This document shows, piece after piece, positions 30,534 to 39,566 of a DNA stretch of 64,000 nucleotides (the first letter of the stretch is position 1; each line of letters starts with the position of its first letter). A program made the position numbers and the translations under genes. Source of the DNA: Salinicola endophyticus. Its GTDB lineage: Bacteria > Pseudomonadota > Gammaproteobacteria > Pseudomonadales > Halomonadaceae. Where the stretch lies: assembly GCF_040536835.1 (NCBI RefSeq), contig NZ_CP159578.1, positions 3,658,001 through 3,722,000 of the forward strand, read 5' to 3'. The notes beneath the pieces are model-generated. The model was given only the letters and a program-made list of their open reading frames with translations. It made no database searches and had not been told where the DNA came from.

Positions 30534-33338
30534 TCATCCAAATCCTGCGTCGCGAGCAAGCATTGGTTTACCAAAATAAAACCCCTGAGCGTAGTCGATA
30601 TTATAATTAGCCAAGAAGGGTAGAATAGAAGATTTATCAACAAACTCGGCGACCGTTTTCTTGCCCAACCCCCGAGCAATATCGGCGATGGCTTTGACGA
30701 TCAGCCGACTCTCCTCGCTGTCCAACAGCGTGGTAATGAATGACCCATCTATCTTGATATAGTCCGACGGTAGCTGCCCCAGGTAGTAGAAACTGCTGAA
30801 GCCAACGCCAAAATCATCGAGTGCCACCTGGCAGCCCAAGCGTCTGATTTCTTCTAGCACACCTCTTGCCGAGGTAAAATCGGTCACAGCCGCCGTTTCG
30901 GTGACTTCTACCACCAAGCGGTGGGGCTTCACCTGCCACTTATCAAACTCTTCACGCAGGAAGGTTGTCAATGTCCGGTCATTGAGAGACTGCCCGGAGA
31001 GGTTGACAGCCAGATTGATGACTTCGTCTGATCGGCGTGACAGCAGTGCGATACCGTGGGAAAGCACCCATCTATCGATGGCAACGATCTGACCCGTGCG
31101 CTCGGCAACGGGGATGAAAGCGCCCGGCGATAAATAACCCCCATCTTCCTGGCGCATACGCAGCAGCGCTTCGTAATGCTGAATAGTGAGATCTTTCAAT
31201 CGAAAGATAGGCTGAACCAGCAATTCGAACTGGTCATGCAGCAGTGCATTGCGAATCCTTTCGATCCAAAAGACACGATTTTTCAAATCTTCACGCCCCT
31301 GCTGATCCGGCGTCAGCAAATGCCAGCGTTGGGTAGCGTCCTCTTTGGCGCGATACATCGCGTAGTCGGCATTGGCCATAAGCTCATCGGGACTGTCGCC
31401 GTTATCGGGATAGAGCGCAATACCGATACTGGCACTGGCGCGGTGGGTGCGACCGTCCACGTGCAGACTGCGATGCTCCAACTCCTCAGCAATCTGTTTG
31501 GCGCGTTCGATCGCTAGATCCGCAGAGGCGTGCTCCATGAGCACGGCAAACTCATCGCCTCCCAGGCGAGCCACGATGCTGCCTAGGTTGAGCTCTGCCA
31601 GCGTCGCTGCCACGGTCCGCAGCAGCCGGTCTCCGGAATGGTGGCCGCTTAGCTCGTTGACGTCCTTGAATCGATCGAGATCGAGATAGAGCACGGCACC
31701 GAAGTGACCCGTGACCACGGCGCGGCGCAATGCATCCTCGAAGAAACGTCGATTGTAGAGCTCTGTGAGCGGGTCGCGGTTGGCCAGCCAGGACAATTGA
31801 TTTTCAGCCGTTTTTCTCTCGGTGATATCGACGCCGACAGAGATGACCTCGGAGCCCCCTTCCTCCGTTCTCAACGGGGTGTGATACCAGACGATCGTTC
31901 GCTTGGTGCCATCGACAGCAACGAACGTACTTTCCTGCTGGCTGCCATGCGCGAATATCTCCTCCTCATCGAAGCGCTCGACCGCAAAGGTGGCCGGGAA
32001 ACTGCGTTGCTTGAGCGCCTGCTCATCCAATCCCGTCATCACCTGGCAGAATCGATTGACCAGCGTCATGCGGCCATCCCGGCGGTGCGTGACGACCAGC
32101 ACCTCTGCGGTATTCATGAGTCCACTGATGAAGTCACGCTCTCGGGCCAGTTCCCGTACTCGGGTCTCGAGTTCGCTCCCGCGTTTGCTGACCTCCTTTT
32201 CGAGACCTTCGAGTTGTATTTCGAGATCGATCGCCGTCTTCTCCAGTGTATCGATCTCGTCGACGAACAATGACCTGCGCGCCTGTCGCCCCTGACGCAT
32301 GACGTAGTACTGCCGATCGGCGAGCAGCGGGAGCTTGCGGCTGATCGCCCGCAACTGATCCATGCGATAGCGAAGGATCAAGTAAAGGATACATTCCGCC
32401 GCCAGCCAGCCCCCTAGAGAGATCAGCAGAATGGTGTTGGTGGTGCTAGCAATGCTCTCCATCTGCGTGGTCACGTCCGATACCAGCAGAAAACTTCCCC
32501 GCGTATCACTTCCACTATCAGTACCCGCGATGGGTATCGTCGACAGCTCATAGGTCCGGCCGTCCTGCGAGTAACTCAGAGATCTGCCCTCGATCGTCTC
32601 CCAAGCGTACTGTTGCGTGAGTGCCTTGATGAAGGGGAGCAGCTCGGCCTCATGGGTCAAGGCAGTGAGGAGGGCATCCCAGCGCGGTAGAAAACGCTTA
32701 CCACCTGCGCCGCCCTCCTGACGCACCAGCAGGGCGACCTCACTCCCAGAGCTCATCTGCACATAGCGCGTCACGTCGGCCAGCGAACGCGAGAGAACGA
32801 CCACCCCGGCATCTGTCCCCTCGGCCAGGACAGGCACCGCCTCGTACTGCTGGCACGATTGCCGGCATCTCAACCGATCGGCCGGCTCTTCACGGGCCAG
32901 AACGCCGCGCAGCCAGACACGATCGATGGGGGTAGGTGCTGCGGAACTCTCTCTACCGGTACTCGTGATCACGTTCAGGCTGCGGTCGTAGACGATGACC
33001 TCATCCACACCTGCATCCAACTGCAGTGTTGGCCACAGCGCACGGAGCGCAAGGCTGGCACGCTCTGTGTCTGCATGCAGCAGCGCGTTACCCAGGGGTT
33101 CGGAAGCAGCCACCAGACTCGCCATCTGCCGCATGGCATCCGCGGAGCGCTGAATATTGAAATGGACTTCCTGACGTTGACGATCGTAGAAATCGCGGCG
33201 GGCATCAGCGAACTGGTCCATCAACGCCCGATTGCTCACCCACACGATCAGAATCGTCAAACCTAAAAGCAGAAAGCTGGTGAGCAGCATGGCTCGCCAT
33301 TTCAGGTCCAGCTTGAAGGTACGCTCATGAGCACGCAT
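30534..33338 (-). CDS. Membrane PAS-GGDEF-EAL protein, c-di-GMP cassette 2
   Basis: A 934-residue inner-membrane protein: helix at about 16-36, a large periplasmic domain of about 260 residues (dCACHE-like length, with Cys-rich RCRQSCQQY), second helix near 300-320, coiled-coil, PAS at about 405-520, GGDEF about 530-690, and EAL about 700-930. GGDEF is intact but no RxxD inhibitory site precedes it. The EAL domain keeps EALL, EVTETAAV, DDFGVGFSS and KIDGSF, so it looks catalytically competent; the net activity is not predictable. The barrel gene ends 31 bases upstream. Its region is visibly more AT-rich than most of the window. Confidence 0.93.
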   Translation of the reverse strand: MRAHERTFKLDLKWRAMLLTSFLLLGLTILIVWVSNRALMDQFADARRDFYDRQRQEVHFNIQRSADAMRQMASLVAASEPLGNALLHADTERASLALRALWPTLQLDAGVDEVIVYDRSLNVITSTGRESSAAPTPIDRVWLRGVLAREEPADRLRCRQSCQQYEAVPVLAEGTDAGVVVLSRSLADVTRYVQMSSGSEVALLVRQEGGAGGKRFLPRWDALLTALTHEAELLPFIKALTQQYAWETIEGRSLSYSQDGRTYELSTIPIAGTDSGSDTRGSFLLVSDVTTQMESIASTTNTILLISLGGWLAAECILYLILRYRMDQLRAISRKLPLLADRQYYVMRQGRQARRSLFVDEIDTLEKTAIDLEIQLEGLEKEVSKRGSELETRVRELARERDFISGLMNTAEVLVVTHRRDGRMTLVNRFCQVMTGLDEQALKQRSFPATFAVERFDEEEIFAHGSQQESTFVAVDGTKRTIVWYHTPLRTEEGGSEVISVGVDITERKTAENQLSWLANRDPLTELYNRRFFEDALRRAVVTGHFGAVLYLDLDRFKDVNELSGHHSGDRLLRTVAATLAELNLGSIVARLGGDEFAVLMEHASADLAIERAKQIAEELEHRSLHVDGRTHRASASIGIALYPDNGDSPDELMANADYAMYRAKEDATQRWHLLTPDQQGREDLKNRVFWIERIRNALLHDQFELLVQPIFRLKDLTIQHYEALLRMRQEDGGYLSPGAFIPVAERTGQIVAIDRWVLSHGIALLSRRSDEVINLAVNLSGQSLNDRTLTTFLREEFDKWQVKPHRLVVEVTETAAVTDFTSARGVLEEIRRLGCQVALDDFGVGFSSFYYLGQLPSDYIKIDGSFITTLLDSEESRLIVKAIADIARGLGKKTVAEFVDKSSILPFLANYNIDYAQGFYFGKPMLARDAGFG

Positions 33339-33369
33339 TCAAACGCCTCTCAGAGTTTCGTCGATGACA

Positions 33370-34566
33370 TCAGAAAAAGTAAGAGACCTGAAACAGAAGC
33401 AAATTCCAGTACTTCTTCTGGCTCATGAGCTCCGCCCTATCCTGATAAGGCAGCCAGCCCGTACCCTCGATATGGTGAAGTTCCGTCGATACCATAAAAC
33501 GCCCATAGGGCTGCCACTGGATGCCGGTCGTCCAGTCCTTGGCATAACGCGTGAAGGCCGGCTGGCCTGATGTCCGAGCAAACTCCTTCCCTGAACGATC
33601 ATCGATATCGGTCACCAGGGAGTCGTACCGCAAGAGCCACTGCCAGTCACTACCCAGCCGTCGACTCAACTGCACGTACCAGCTCTCTCCCGTCACATCA
33701 TAGTTATAAGGAGACACGAATCCTTTTGTCTGAATGTTACGGATGGCGTATTCGGTCGTGAAAGACCAGTTCTCCAGATTGTACTGAAAAGAAAGAAGCC
33801 AAGGCTGAAAGGAAAAATCACCCAAACCGGGCCGCACACCGCGAGAGTCGAATTCCGCATTGACGTCAGCATAAGTCAATGCCAGCACGAATTCGCCGCC
33901 ACCATGTTCGTAACGCACCTGACCGATGTAGGACGTTCTACCCGAGAATTCGCCATAACTGTCCGCACCCAAGGCACTGACTTCGGATTGATCGTCGAGA
34001 CGAGGGCTACCCATACCGAACTGAAACCGGACGGAACCGTTATTCAGAAATGCCTCTGAGTAAAGCATGACGCCGTCCGCGGACAGCGCGGGCTGGCGAG
34101 TGCGATCGAAGTAAATGGACTGTGGCAGCAATATGCTGGGCCGTGTGGCGGCGACATCTCGCGTTTGATTGTAGAGTCCGAGAGGGTTCTTGAAACGACC
34201 GAGCTGAATGCCCGCATTGGCGTCGCTGTCGGTGAAGAACTGATAATCCAGCACCCCATAGTCGAGCTCAGGCTCGTTCAGTTGCTGCATGTCGCCTGCC
34301 TGACGCGCCAGCACCTGCGCTGCCACAAGCACATTACTGCGCGGCCGAAATGAGGCATTGAGCCCCAGCTCGGTGTACTCAAGACTGCCGGTATCGCGAC
34401 TGCTAGGACCGAAGAAGTCGTTGTGATCGGTCAAGATCAGCGCCTGGCTCATGAAGCCGTGAACCTGAAAAGTATCCGGCATCTCCATTGCCTGAGCCTG
34501 GACCGCCAGCGTCAAACCGAGCACGCTCAGCCAGCTCGGCGCTGCGCTTCGTAATACGTTATTCAA
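33370..34566 (-). CDS. Outer-membrane beta-barrel protein, cassette 2
   Basis: A 398-residue exported barrel: signal peptide SWLSVLGLTLAVQAQAM with cleavage near residue 27, then alternating strands and the terminal FQVSYFF, whose final Phe is the insertion signal. The mature start FQVHGFMSQALILTDHNDFF is like the cassette 1 barrel. Internal segments NAGIQLGRFKNPLGLYNQTRD and NWSFTTEYAIRN resemble porins of the phosphate-selective or short-chain type. The ATG at 34566 overlaps the end of the PstS-like gene by 8 bases, showing tight coupling. No TonB plug seen. Confidence 0.82.
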   Translation of the reverse strand: MNNVLRSAAPSWLSVLGLTLAVQAQAMEMPDTFQVHGFMSQALILTDHNDFFGPSSRDTGSLEYTELGLNASFRPRSNVLVAAQVLARQAGDMQQLNEPELDYGVLDYQFFTDSDANAGIQLGRFKNPLGLYNQTRDVAATRPSILLPQSIYFDRTRQPALSADGVMLYSEAFLNNGSVRFQFGMGSPRLDDQSEVSALGADSYGEFSGRTSYIGQVRYEHGGGEFVLALTYADVNAEFDSRGVRPGLGDFSFQPWLLSFQYNLENWSFTTEYAIRNIQTKGFVSPYNYDVTGESWYVQLSRRLGSDWQWLLRYDSLVTDIDDRSGKEFARTSGQPAFTRYAKDWTTGIQWQPYGRFMVSTELHHIEGTGWLPYQDRAELMSQKKYWNLLLFQVSYFF

Positions 34567-34993
34567 TGTCGAGCACCCGAACTTGATTCGTCAGTTCTGA
34601 ACGGTAGACGTAGCCGATACCGCCGGGCGTGGAGGCCACAGCCTTGAGCATCGCCGACGCCGTGGCGACTTCGTTCGGTGCCTGTCCGGTACCGGAAAAG
34701 ACGGCCCTGTCCCAGGCCAGGCGGAGTTGATGGGGATAGACGCCGAGAATCTTCTTGGCAAAGGCCTCGTGCAGCGGGTCGCCGTCCGGTAGCACGAAAA
34801 CATGCACTGCTTGGCCATCGGCCAGAGTTCTTTGACGCATGGCAAAGATCGCTCTGACGGTTTCCAGCGATAGAGAGCTCTGGATGACTGACGGATTGGC
34901 GATCAGGACCACCATAGGGTCGTCGCCACGGCTCTTGACGGTGAAGAGAAGCGCCGCTACGAGGCAGAGACAAGCGATCAGCGGTGGTCGCAT
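34559..34993 (-). CDS. Small PstS-like periplasmic substrate-binding protein, cassette 2
   Basis: A 144-residue exported protein with signal peptide PPLIACLCLVAALLFTVKS, then a short PBP-like domain: MVVLIANPSVIQSSLSLETV, IFAMRQRTLADGQAVHVFVL, and WDRAVFSGTGQAPNEVATAS near residue 95, ending GGIGYVYRSELTNQVRVLDIE. It is homologous by pattern to 14011-14433. It is the first gene here, ahead of the barrel gene, whereas in cassette 1 the barrel comes first. The start at 34993 was chosen because the signal peptide begins there; the longer frame upstream adds a non-exported extension. Confidence 0.78.
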   Translation of the reverse strand: MRPPLIACLCLVAALLFTVKSRGDDPMVVLIANPSVIQSSLSLETVRAIFAMRQRTLADGQAVHVFVLPDGDPLHEAFAKKILGVYPHQLRLAWDRAVFSGTGQAPNEVATASAMLKAVASTPGGIGYVYRSELTNQVRVLDIE

Positions 34994-35595
34994 GTCATGC
35001 GACTCCGCAGCTCGATCCCCTGGATGCTTATTGTTGGTCTGCTCATCACCAAGGACACGTTCGACTCCGAAATTGACCGCCGCACTGCCGCAATGCCGGT
35101 CTCCCATGCCACGCCTTGCGGAGACACTCCTTCGGCGCGACTTGGACTTCTAGGCCCTAAAATAACAGCTTGTATCATTTTTATCTCATCGATGATCCTG
35201 CCAAAGATAGTCACCTAAGCGTCAAGAGAAATGACACTGCCGCCCGCGGCAGCCAGCGCACCCTCAGGCGTGCTGGAGATAGGCAGAGAAAATGTAGATC
35301 GCCAGTGTGGCAAAGCGTCGCGCAGTACTGACCGTAGCGGCACGAATGCGCGGCATTCCTCTACTTGAGGCGGGTGCAACAGGCGCTGCAATATCACCGG
35401 CGATGGCACCTTGCGACGGCGGAACGGCGAGGCTGGCGACCAGGGCGTGCGGGTGTGCCGAGCATGGCCTAACCTAGAGACATGATGCAGCGCATCGACG
35501 CTGCGGGCCGCTACAGGCCCGGCGATGCGCGGTGGCGGCTTTGGCACCGCGACCCATCATGCTGCCCCCGGACGACCCCAAGGATGAGGAAGACC
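34994..35595. other. Intergenic region, 602 bases
   Basis: Between divergent cassette 2 and hemerythrin genes. An AT-rich stretch at about 35155-35215 is the likeliest promoter area for cassette 2. I see no convincing coding region: the frames present lack ribosome sites and look like shadows. Possibly degraded sequence. Confidence 0.45.
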
Positions 35596-36036
35596 ATGAC
35601 CATTTTCGAAGCCCTGCGTGAAAGTCACGACAAGCAGCGTCAGCTGCTGGAACTGTTGGTGAAGACCCATGGCGACAGCGAAGGCCGCGACGAGCTGTTC
35701 AAGCGCCTGCGTGCCGAGCTCGAGAATCACGCCGCCGCCGAGGAGCGGGCGCTGTATATCCCGATGATGGAGTACGACATGACGCAGGAGAAGGCGCGTC
35801 ATAGCGTCGCCGAGCATCACGAGATCGATGAGCTGATCGAGACGCTGGAAAGCACCGAATACGACTCCCCGGGTTGGCTGGCGAGCGCCAAGAAGCTGCA
35901 GCATCTAGTGACGCACCATCTGGAAGAGGAAGAGCAGGAAGTGTTCCAGCTCGCGGGCCGTGTGCTCGACGATGCCCACAAGACCTCGCTGGCCAAGACC
36001 TATCAGCAGGAGATGGAGGCGCGCCACGCCAGTTGA
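35596..36036 (+). CDS. Hemerythrin HHE-domain protein
   Basis: A 146-residue four-helix protein with the HHE iron-ligand pattern: SHDKQRQLLELL (His10), ELENHAAAEERALYIPM (His and Glu near 45-49), VAEHHEIDELIETL (His and Glu near 72-75), and THHLEEEEQEVF (His and Glu near 108-113). Such proteins bind a di-iron centre and function in oxygen, NO or iron handling. Cytosolic, no signal. Start ATG at 35596 within AGGAAGACCATG. Confidence 0.93.
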   Translation: MTIFEALRESHDKQRQLLELLVKTHGDSEGRDELFKRLRAELENHAAAEERALYIPMMEYDMTQEKARHSVAEHHEIDELIETLESTEYDSPGWLASAKKLQHLVTHHLEEEEQEVFQLAGRVLDDAHKTSLAKTYQQEMEARHAS

Positions 36037-36298
36037 GCCAGCCCCCCGGCAGGCGTCGCCGCCCTCCACACGGGCGCAGCGGCGCCGCTTTCGACCTCTC
36101 TTTATCTCCTCTTTGCCTTCCCCTCTCACCGGGCTTTTCGTACAAGACTCGCAGCGCGATTCGCCGCGGCCCCCGCCAGCGCCCTTGGTAGCGCCGAGGG
36201 TGGCGCTCGGTATTGCAACTTTGTCTCATTTGGGCAATCTATTAGGACTTGGCGAACTTCTGCCGCGCGAGCCGTGGTGACGCTGCCGCTCAACAAGG

Positions 36299-36889
36299 AT
36301 GGATCCTGTGCTGTTACCCTCGAGTCTGCCCCGTTATCCGCGCCTGACCTGGCTCGCCCCCTTCACGCTGCTGGCCGGCTGTACCGGCGTGCCGGAAGGG
36401 ACTCAGCCGGTCACCGATTTCCGCATCGACCACTATCTCGGCCAGTGGTACGAGATCGCCCGCCTCGATCACGGCTTCGAGTCGGGTCTCGAATGCGTCA
36501 CCGCCAACTACAGCCTGCGCGACGACGGCGACATTCGGGTCATCAACCGCGGCTACGACCCCAAGGAGCAGCGCTGGGAGAGCGCCGAGGGGCGTGCCAG
36601 CTTCGCCGGCGAGCCCGATGTCGGGCATCTCAAGGTCAGTTTCTTCGGCCCCTTCTATGCCGGTTACAGCGTGCTGGCGCTCGATCCGGACTACCAGCAT
36701 GCGCTGGTGGCGGGCCCCGATCGCGACTACCTGTGGATACTCTCGCGCCAACCGACCATGCCCGCGGCGACCTATTCGGCCTACCTCGACCGAGCCCAGG
36801 CGCTGGACTTTCCCGTCGACGAGTTGATCAGCGTCGAGCAAGACCCGGCACACTGTCCGCCCCAGCCCGATACCCCCTCGGCGGGCTGA
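36299..36889 (+). CDS. blc: Outer-membrane lipoprotein lipocalin (Blc-like)
   Basis: A 196-residue bacterial lipocalin. Signal peptide with lipobox FTLLAGC (Cys28 lipidated) predicts a lipoprotein; the residue after Cys is Thr, so outer-membrane sorting is expected. Lipocalin motifs: YLGQWYEIARLDHGFESGL near residues 47-65 (G-x-W), VTANYSLRDDGDIRVINRG, and YAGYSVLALDPDYQHALV with the second motif. E. coli Blc binds fatty acids or lysophospholipids and is stress-induced. An AAGGA site fits a GTG at 36308 as an alternative start to the 36299 ATG. Confidence 0.92.
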   Translation: MDPVLLPSSLPRYPRLTWLAPFTLLAGCTGVPEGTQPVTDFRIDHYLGQWYEIARLDHGFESGLECVTANYSLRDDGDIRVINRGYDPKEQRWESAEGRASFAGEPDVGHLKVSFFGPFYAGYSVLALDPDYQHALVAGPDRDYLWILSRQPTMPAATYSAYLDRAQALDFPVDELISVEQDPAHCPPQPDTPSAG

Positions 36890-36945
36890 CGCCCGCTCAA
36901 CCTGCACCCAGGCCCCGTGCTTTCGCCGTCAAGGAGCTTCGCCAT

Positions 36946-37974
36946 ATGGACATGAACCGTCGTCACTTTCTCGGCACCAGCGCTGCGTTCGCCGCCACCG
37001 CCGCGCTCTCGCCCACGACCTGGGCGCAGGACGCGGGCCCGACGCCCAGCCGCTATCCCGATCCCGCCTGGGAGGTGCTGGATGCACGCTTCGAGCCCTA
37101 CTATCTGTTCAACACCCCGCTTGAGCGGCACTGGTCCGATGGCCTGTGGCTGGAGGGGCCGGCGTGGAACGCGGTCGGGCGCTACGCGGTGTTCAGCGAT
37201 ATCCCGCGCGCCCGGCAGATGCGCTGGGACGAAGCCAGCGGGCGTGTCAGCGTGCTGCGCGAAGGGGTCGGCCATGCCAACGGCAACGCCTTCGACAACC
37301 ATGGGCGTCTGGTCGTCTGTGAACACTCGCCGGCGCGGGTGGTGCGTTACGAGTGGGACGGCAGCGTCCGCGTGCTCGCCAAAGCGTTCCAGGGCAAGCC
37401 CCTCAATGCCCCCAACGATCTGGTGATCCTGCCCAATGACGGCGTGATCTTCAGCGACCCCGGCTATGGCGCCCATGTCGATTACGAGGGCAGCAAACGC
37501 GCGCTGCAGCTGGCGCCGGCGATCTACTACGTCGACGACACGCTCGACGAGCCGCAGCGGCTCAGTGACGAGCTGGCCAAACCCAACGGCCTGGCGCTCT
37601 CCGCCGACGGCCGCTACCTCTACGCCAGCGACACCGCCCCCTCGCACTTCCCCGAGCTGCCCGCCTCGGTGTCGCGCTTCGCCCTGACCGAGCAGGGCCG
37701 TGCGCTGGGCGCGCGTGAGGTGATCGTCTCCAGCCACGACGAGACCTACGACGGCATCGCCCTGGATGTGGATGGCAATCTGTGGGCGAGCGTCTCCGGC
37801 GGCGAGGGGCGCGACGGCGTTTCCATCTTCGCCCCCGGGGGCGAGCGTATCGGCCGCATCCGCCTGCCGGAGGTGTGCGCCAACCTGTGCTTCGTCGGCG
37901 CCCAGCGCAACCGCCTGCTGATGACCGCCAGCCGCTCGATCTACACCCTTTATACCAACGCCCGCGGGGTTTGA
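36946..37974 (+). CDS. SMP-30/gluconolactonase-like protein, Tat-exported
   Basis: A 342-residue six-bladed beta-propeller of the SMP-30/gluconolaconase family. The N-terminus MNRRHFLGTSAAFAATAAL has a twin-arginine RRHFL motif, so it is exported folded. Characteristic residues: WLEGPAWNAVGRYAVFSDIP (Glu metal ligand), NGNAFDNHGRLVVCEHSPARV, LNAPNDLVILPNDGVIFSDPGYG (Asn and Asp ligands), and KPNGLALSADGRYLYASDT. It probably hydrolyses a sugar lactone in the periplasm. AAGGAG precedes ATG 36946. It follows the lipocalin gene after 56 bases. Confidence 0.9.
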   Translation: MDMNRRHFLGTSAAFAATAALSPTTWAQDAGPTPSRYPDPAWEVLDARFEPYYLFNTPLERHWSDGLWLEGPAWNAVGRYAVFSDIPRARQMRWDEASGRVSVLREGVGHANGNAFDNHGRLVVCEHSPARVVRYEWDGSVRVLAKAFQGKPLNAPNDLVILPNDGVIFSDPGYGAHVDYEGSKRALQLAPAIYYVDDTLDEPQRLSDELAKPNGLALSADGRYLYASDTAPSHFPELPASVSRFALTEQGRALGAREVIVSSHDETYDGIALDVDGNLWASVSGGEGRDGVSIFAPGGERIGRIRLPEVCANLCFVGAQRNRLLMTASRSIYTLYTNARGV

Positions 37975-38169
37975 GCCGGGACGTGGCGCGGGTGGGTATC
38001 GGTCAACCTGGCGGTCACGGCGCTTTCATGATGCGGCCGCGCTTTTTCAGTCTGTCGACGGCCGCGCTTGTCGCCGCCGGGCAAGCGGGTAATCTGAGTG
38101 CACACCCCGTCACACCGAGGCCACGAGTGATCGAACCCGGCATCCGTTCCCCGCACGCGCGAGACGCTC

Positions 38170-39159
38170 ATGTCCCTGCTCGATGACTGGCTGGCGCTGA
38201 CCCTCGACGGCGACACCGGCACCCATCAGGGCGAGCTCGCCGGCGGGCGCTACCGCACGCTCGCCCCAGGGGTGCTCGAGCTGACCCCGACCCGGTCCGC
38301 GCCGCAGGCGCGCAGCGTGGTGATCTCGGCGGGTATCCATGGCAACGAGACCGCGCCGATCGAGCTGGTGGGCGAGCTGCTCGCCGCGCTCGAGGCCGGG
38401 ACGGTGACGCTCGGCGCGCCGCTGCTGGTGATTCTGGGCAACCTGCCGGCGATTCGCGCTGGCACGCGCTTCGTCGAGACCAATCTCAACCGGCTGTTCC
38501 GGCGCGACCTGGCAACCGACGGCGACGAGCCCGAGCGTGCGCGCCAGCTCATGCAACTGGTCGACGACTTCTATGCTCGTCATCCGGCGCGTCCGCTGCA
38601 TCTCGATATGCACACCGCCATCCGTGACAGCCGCTACCCGCGTTTTGCCGTGGTGCCGTTCACCGAGCACCAGCCGACCTCGCACTGGTCGGCGCTGGCC
38701 GCCGCCGACATGCAGGCGGTGCTGCTGCAGCATCAGCACAGCTGGACCTTTTCGCACTATTCGCGCCACTATCACGCTGCCGAGGCCTATACCCTGGAGC
38801 TGGGCAAGGTGCGTCCGTTCGGCGCCAACGATCTCGCCGCGCTTGGCGGCATGCGCCGCTGGCTGGCGTGCCTGGCCGCGGGGCGGGCACCCGATGCGGG
38901 TAATGTCGAGGCGCTGCGCTTCTTCCAGGTCGCGGTGGAGCTGATGCGCGATCATCCCTCGTTCCGGCTCACCTTCGCCGAGGATGTCGCCAACTTCACC
39001 GAATTCGCCCCAAAAACGCGGCTCAGCGAAGATGACACCGGTGGCGGCTTCGTGGTCGGCCCCGAACCACTGGCGGTGGTCTTTCCCAACGCCCGGGTCG
39101 AACTCAACGCGCGGGCGGCACTGCTGGTACGGCCCTGTGCCGCCCCCGGCGACGGCTGA
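38170..39159 (+). CDS. astE: Succinylglutamate desuccinylase
   Basis: A 329-residue zinc enzyme of the AST arginine-degradation pathway that releases glutamate and succinate from N-succinylglutamate. Zinc ligands: His and Glu in SAGIHGNETAPIEL near residues 57-60, and His in LHLDMHTAIRDSRYP near 150. Also seen are GNLPAIRAGTRFVETNLNRLF and EAYTLELGKVRPFG (catalytic Glu). Length and full motif set match AstE. The other ast genes are not in the window. It stands alone, but the arginine/ornithine transport genes begin 400 bases downstream. Confidence 0.93.
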   Translation: MSLLDDWLALTLDGDTGTHQGELAGGRYRTLAPGVLELTPTRSAPQARSVVISAGIHGNETAPIELVGELLAALEAGTVTLGAPLLVILGNLPAIRAGTRFVETNLNRLFRRDLATDGDEPERARQLMQLVDDFYARHPARPLHLDMHTAIRDSRYPRFAVVPFTEHQPTSHWSALAAADMQAVLLQHQHSWTFSHYSRHYHAAEAYTLELGKVRPFGANDLAALGGMRRWLACLAAGRAPDAGNVEALRFFQVAVELMRDHPSFRLTFAEDVANFTEFAPKTRLSEDDTGGGFVVGPEPLAVVFPNARVELNARAALLVRPCAAPGDG

Positions 39160-39566
39160 AGCCCGGCGCCGCGCTGCCCAGCGGCGAGGCGTCATGCGAG
39201 CGCTGCTGGACGCGTGCCAACAACGGTCTCCGGCAACTCTCTTCAAGAACGATCTGCAAAAAACGATCTACAGCGACGACATCCAACAACGACAACGCCC
39301 GTGCAGGAGCACTCTGCCATGTCATATGCCTACCGCATTTCCCACCACCACAGGCCGGCCGGCACCGCCACCACCGCCACCACCGCCAGAGGTCTCTGGC
39401 ACCCGGCGCCGAAGCTGATAGAATCGCCGCATTTTTCCTAGCGCCCATTCCGGGATTTCGTTTCTCAGCCCGGCAGGGAGCAGCGCCGCTCACCCCGACT
39501 TTCGCGAGCCGGATACCCGAGCGCGCCGACGGTTCCTGCCAGCCAACTCATTCGGTGGACGACCAC
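39160..39566. other. Intergenic/leader region upstream of ABC transporter operon
   Basis: 407 bases containing a short leader ORF (39319-39441), a CACC/GCC microsatellite (about 39355-39390), a GCCAGAG/CTCTGGC hairpin near 39386-39401 and a TGATAGAAT extended -10-like element at 39416-39424. The transporter ATG follows about 140 bases later. Confidence 0.5.
39319..39441 (+). CDS. Possible leader peptide upstream of amino-acid ABC transporter operon
   Basis: A 40-codon ORF, MSYAYRISHHHRPAG at its start, with three consecutive His codons and a normal AGGAG site (39304-39308) 9-10 bases before the ATG. Then TATTATTA from the microsatellite and GLWHPAPKLIESPHFS. It lies ahead of an amino-acid transport operon, like attenuation leader peptides; but no clear downstream U-run terminator with antiterminator was found, so regulation is unproven. 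Confidence 0.4.
   Translation: MSYAYRISHHHRPAGTATTATTARGLWHPAPKLIESPHFS

Noticed and set aside
34994..35547. Several frames of 60-110 codons on both strands in the gap upstream of hemerythrin
   Set aside because: No motifs, poor start context and mutual overlap; treated as non-coding or degraded sequence.
36131..36150. Sequence cttttcgtacaagac resembling one end of the CTAG repeat
   Set aside because: Only about 15 bases match and the CTAG terminus is missing; could be chance or a solo remnant.
39355..39390. CACC/GCC microsatellite considered as a CRISPR or protein repeat
   Set aside because: It is a short simple-sequence tract without spacers.
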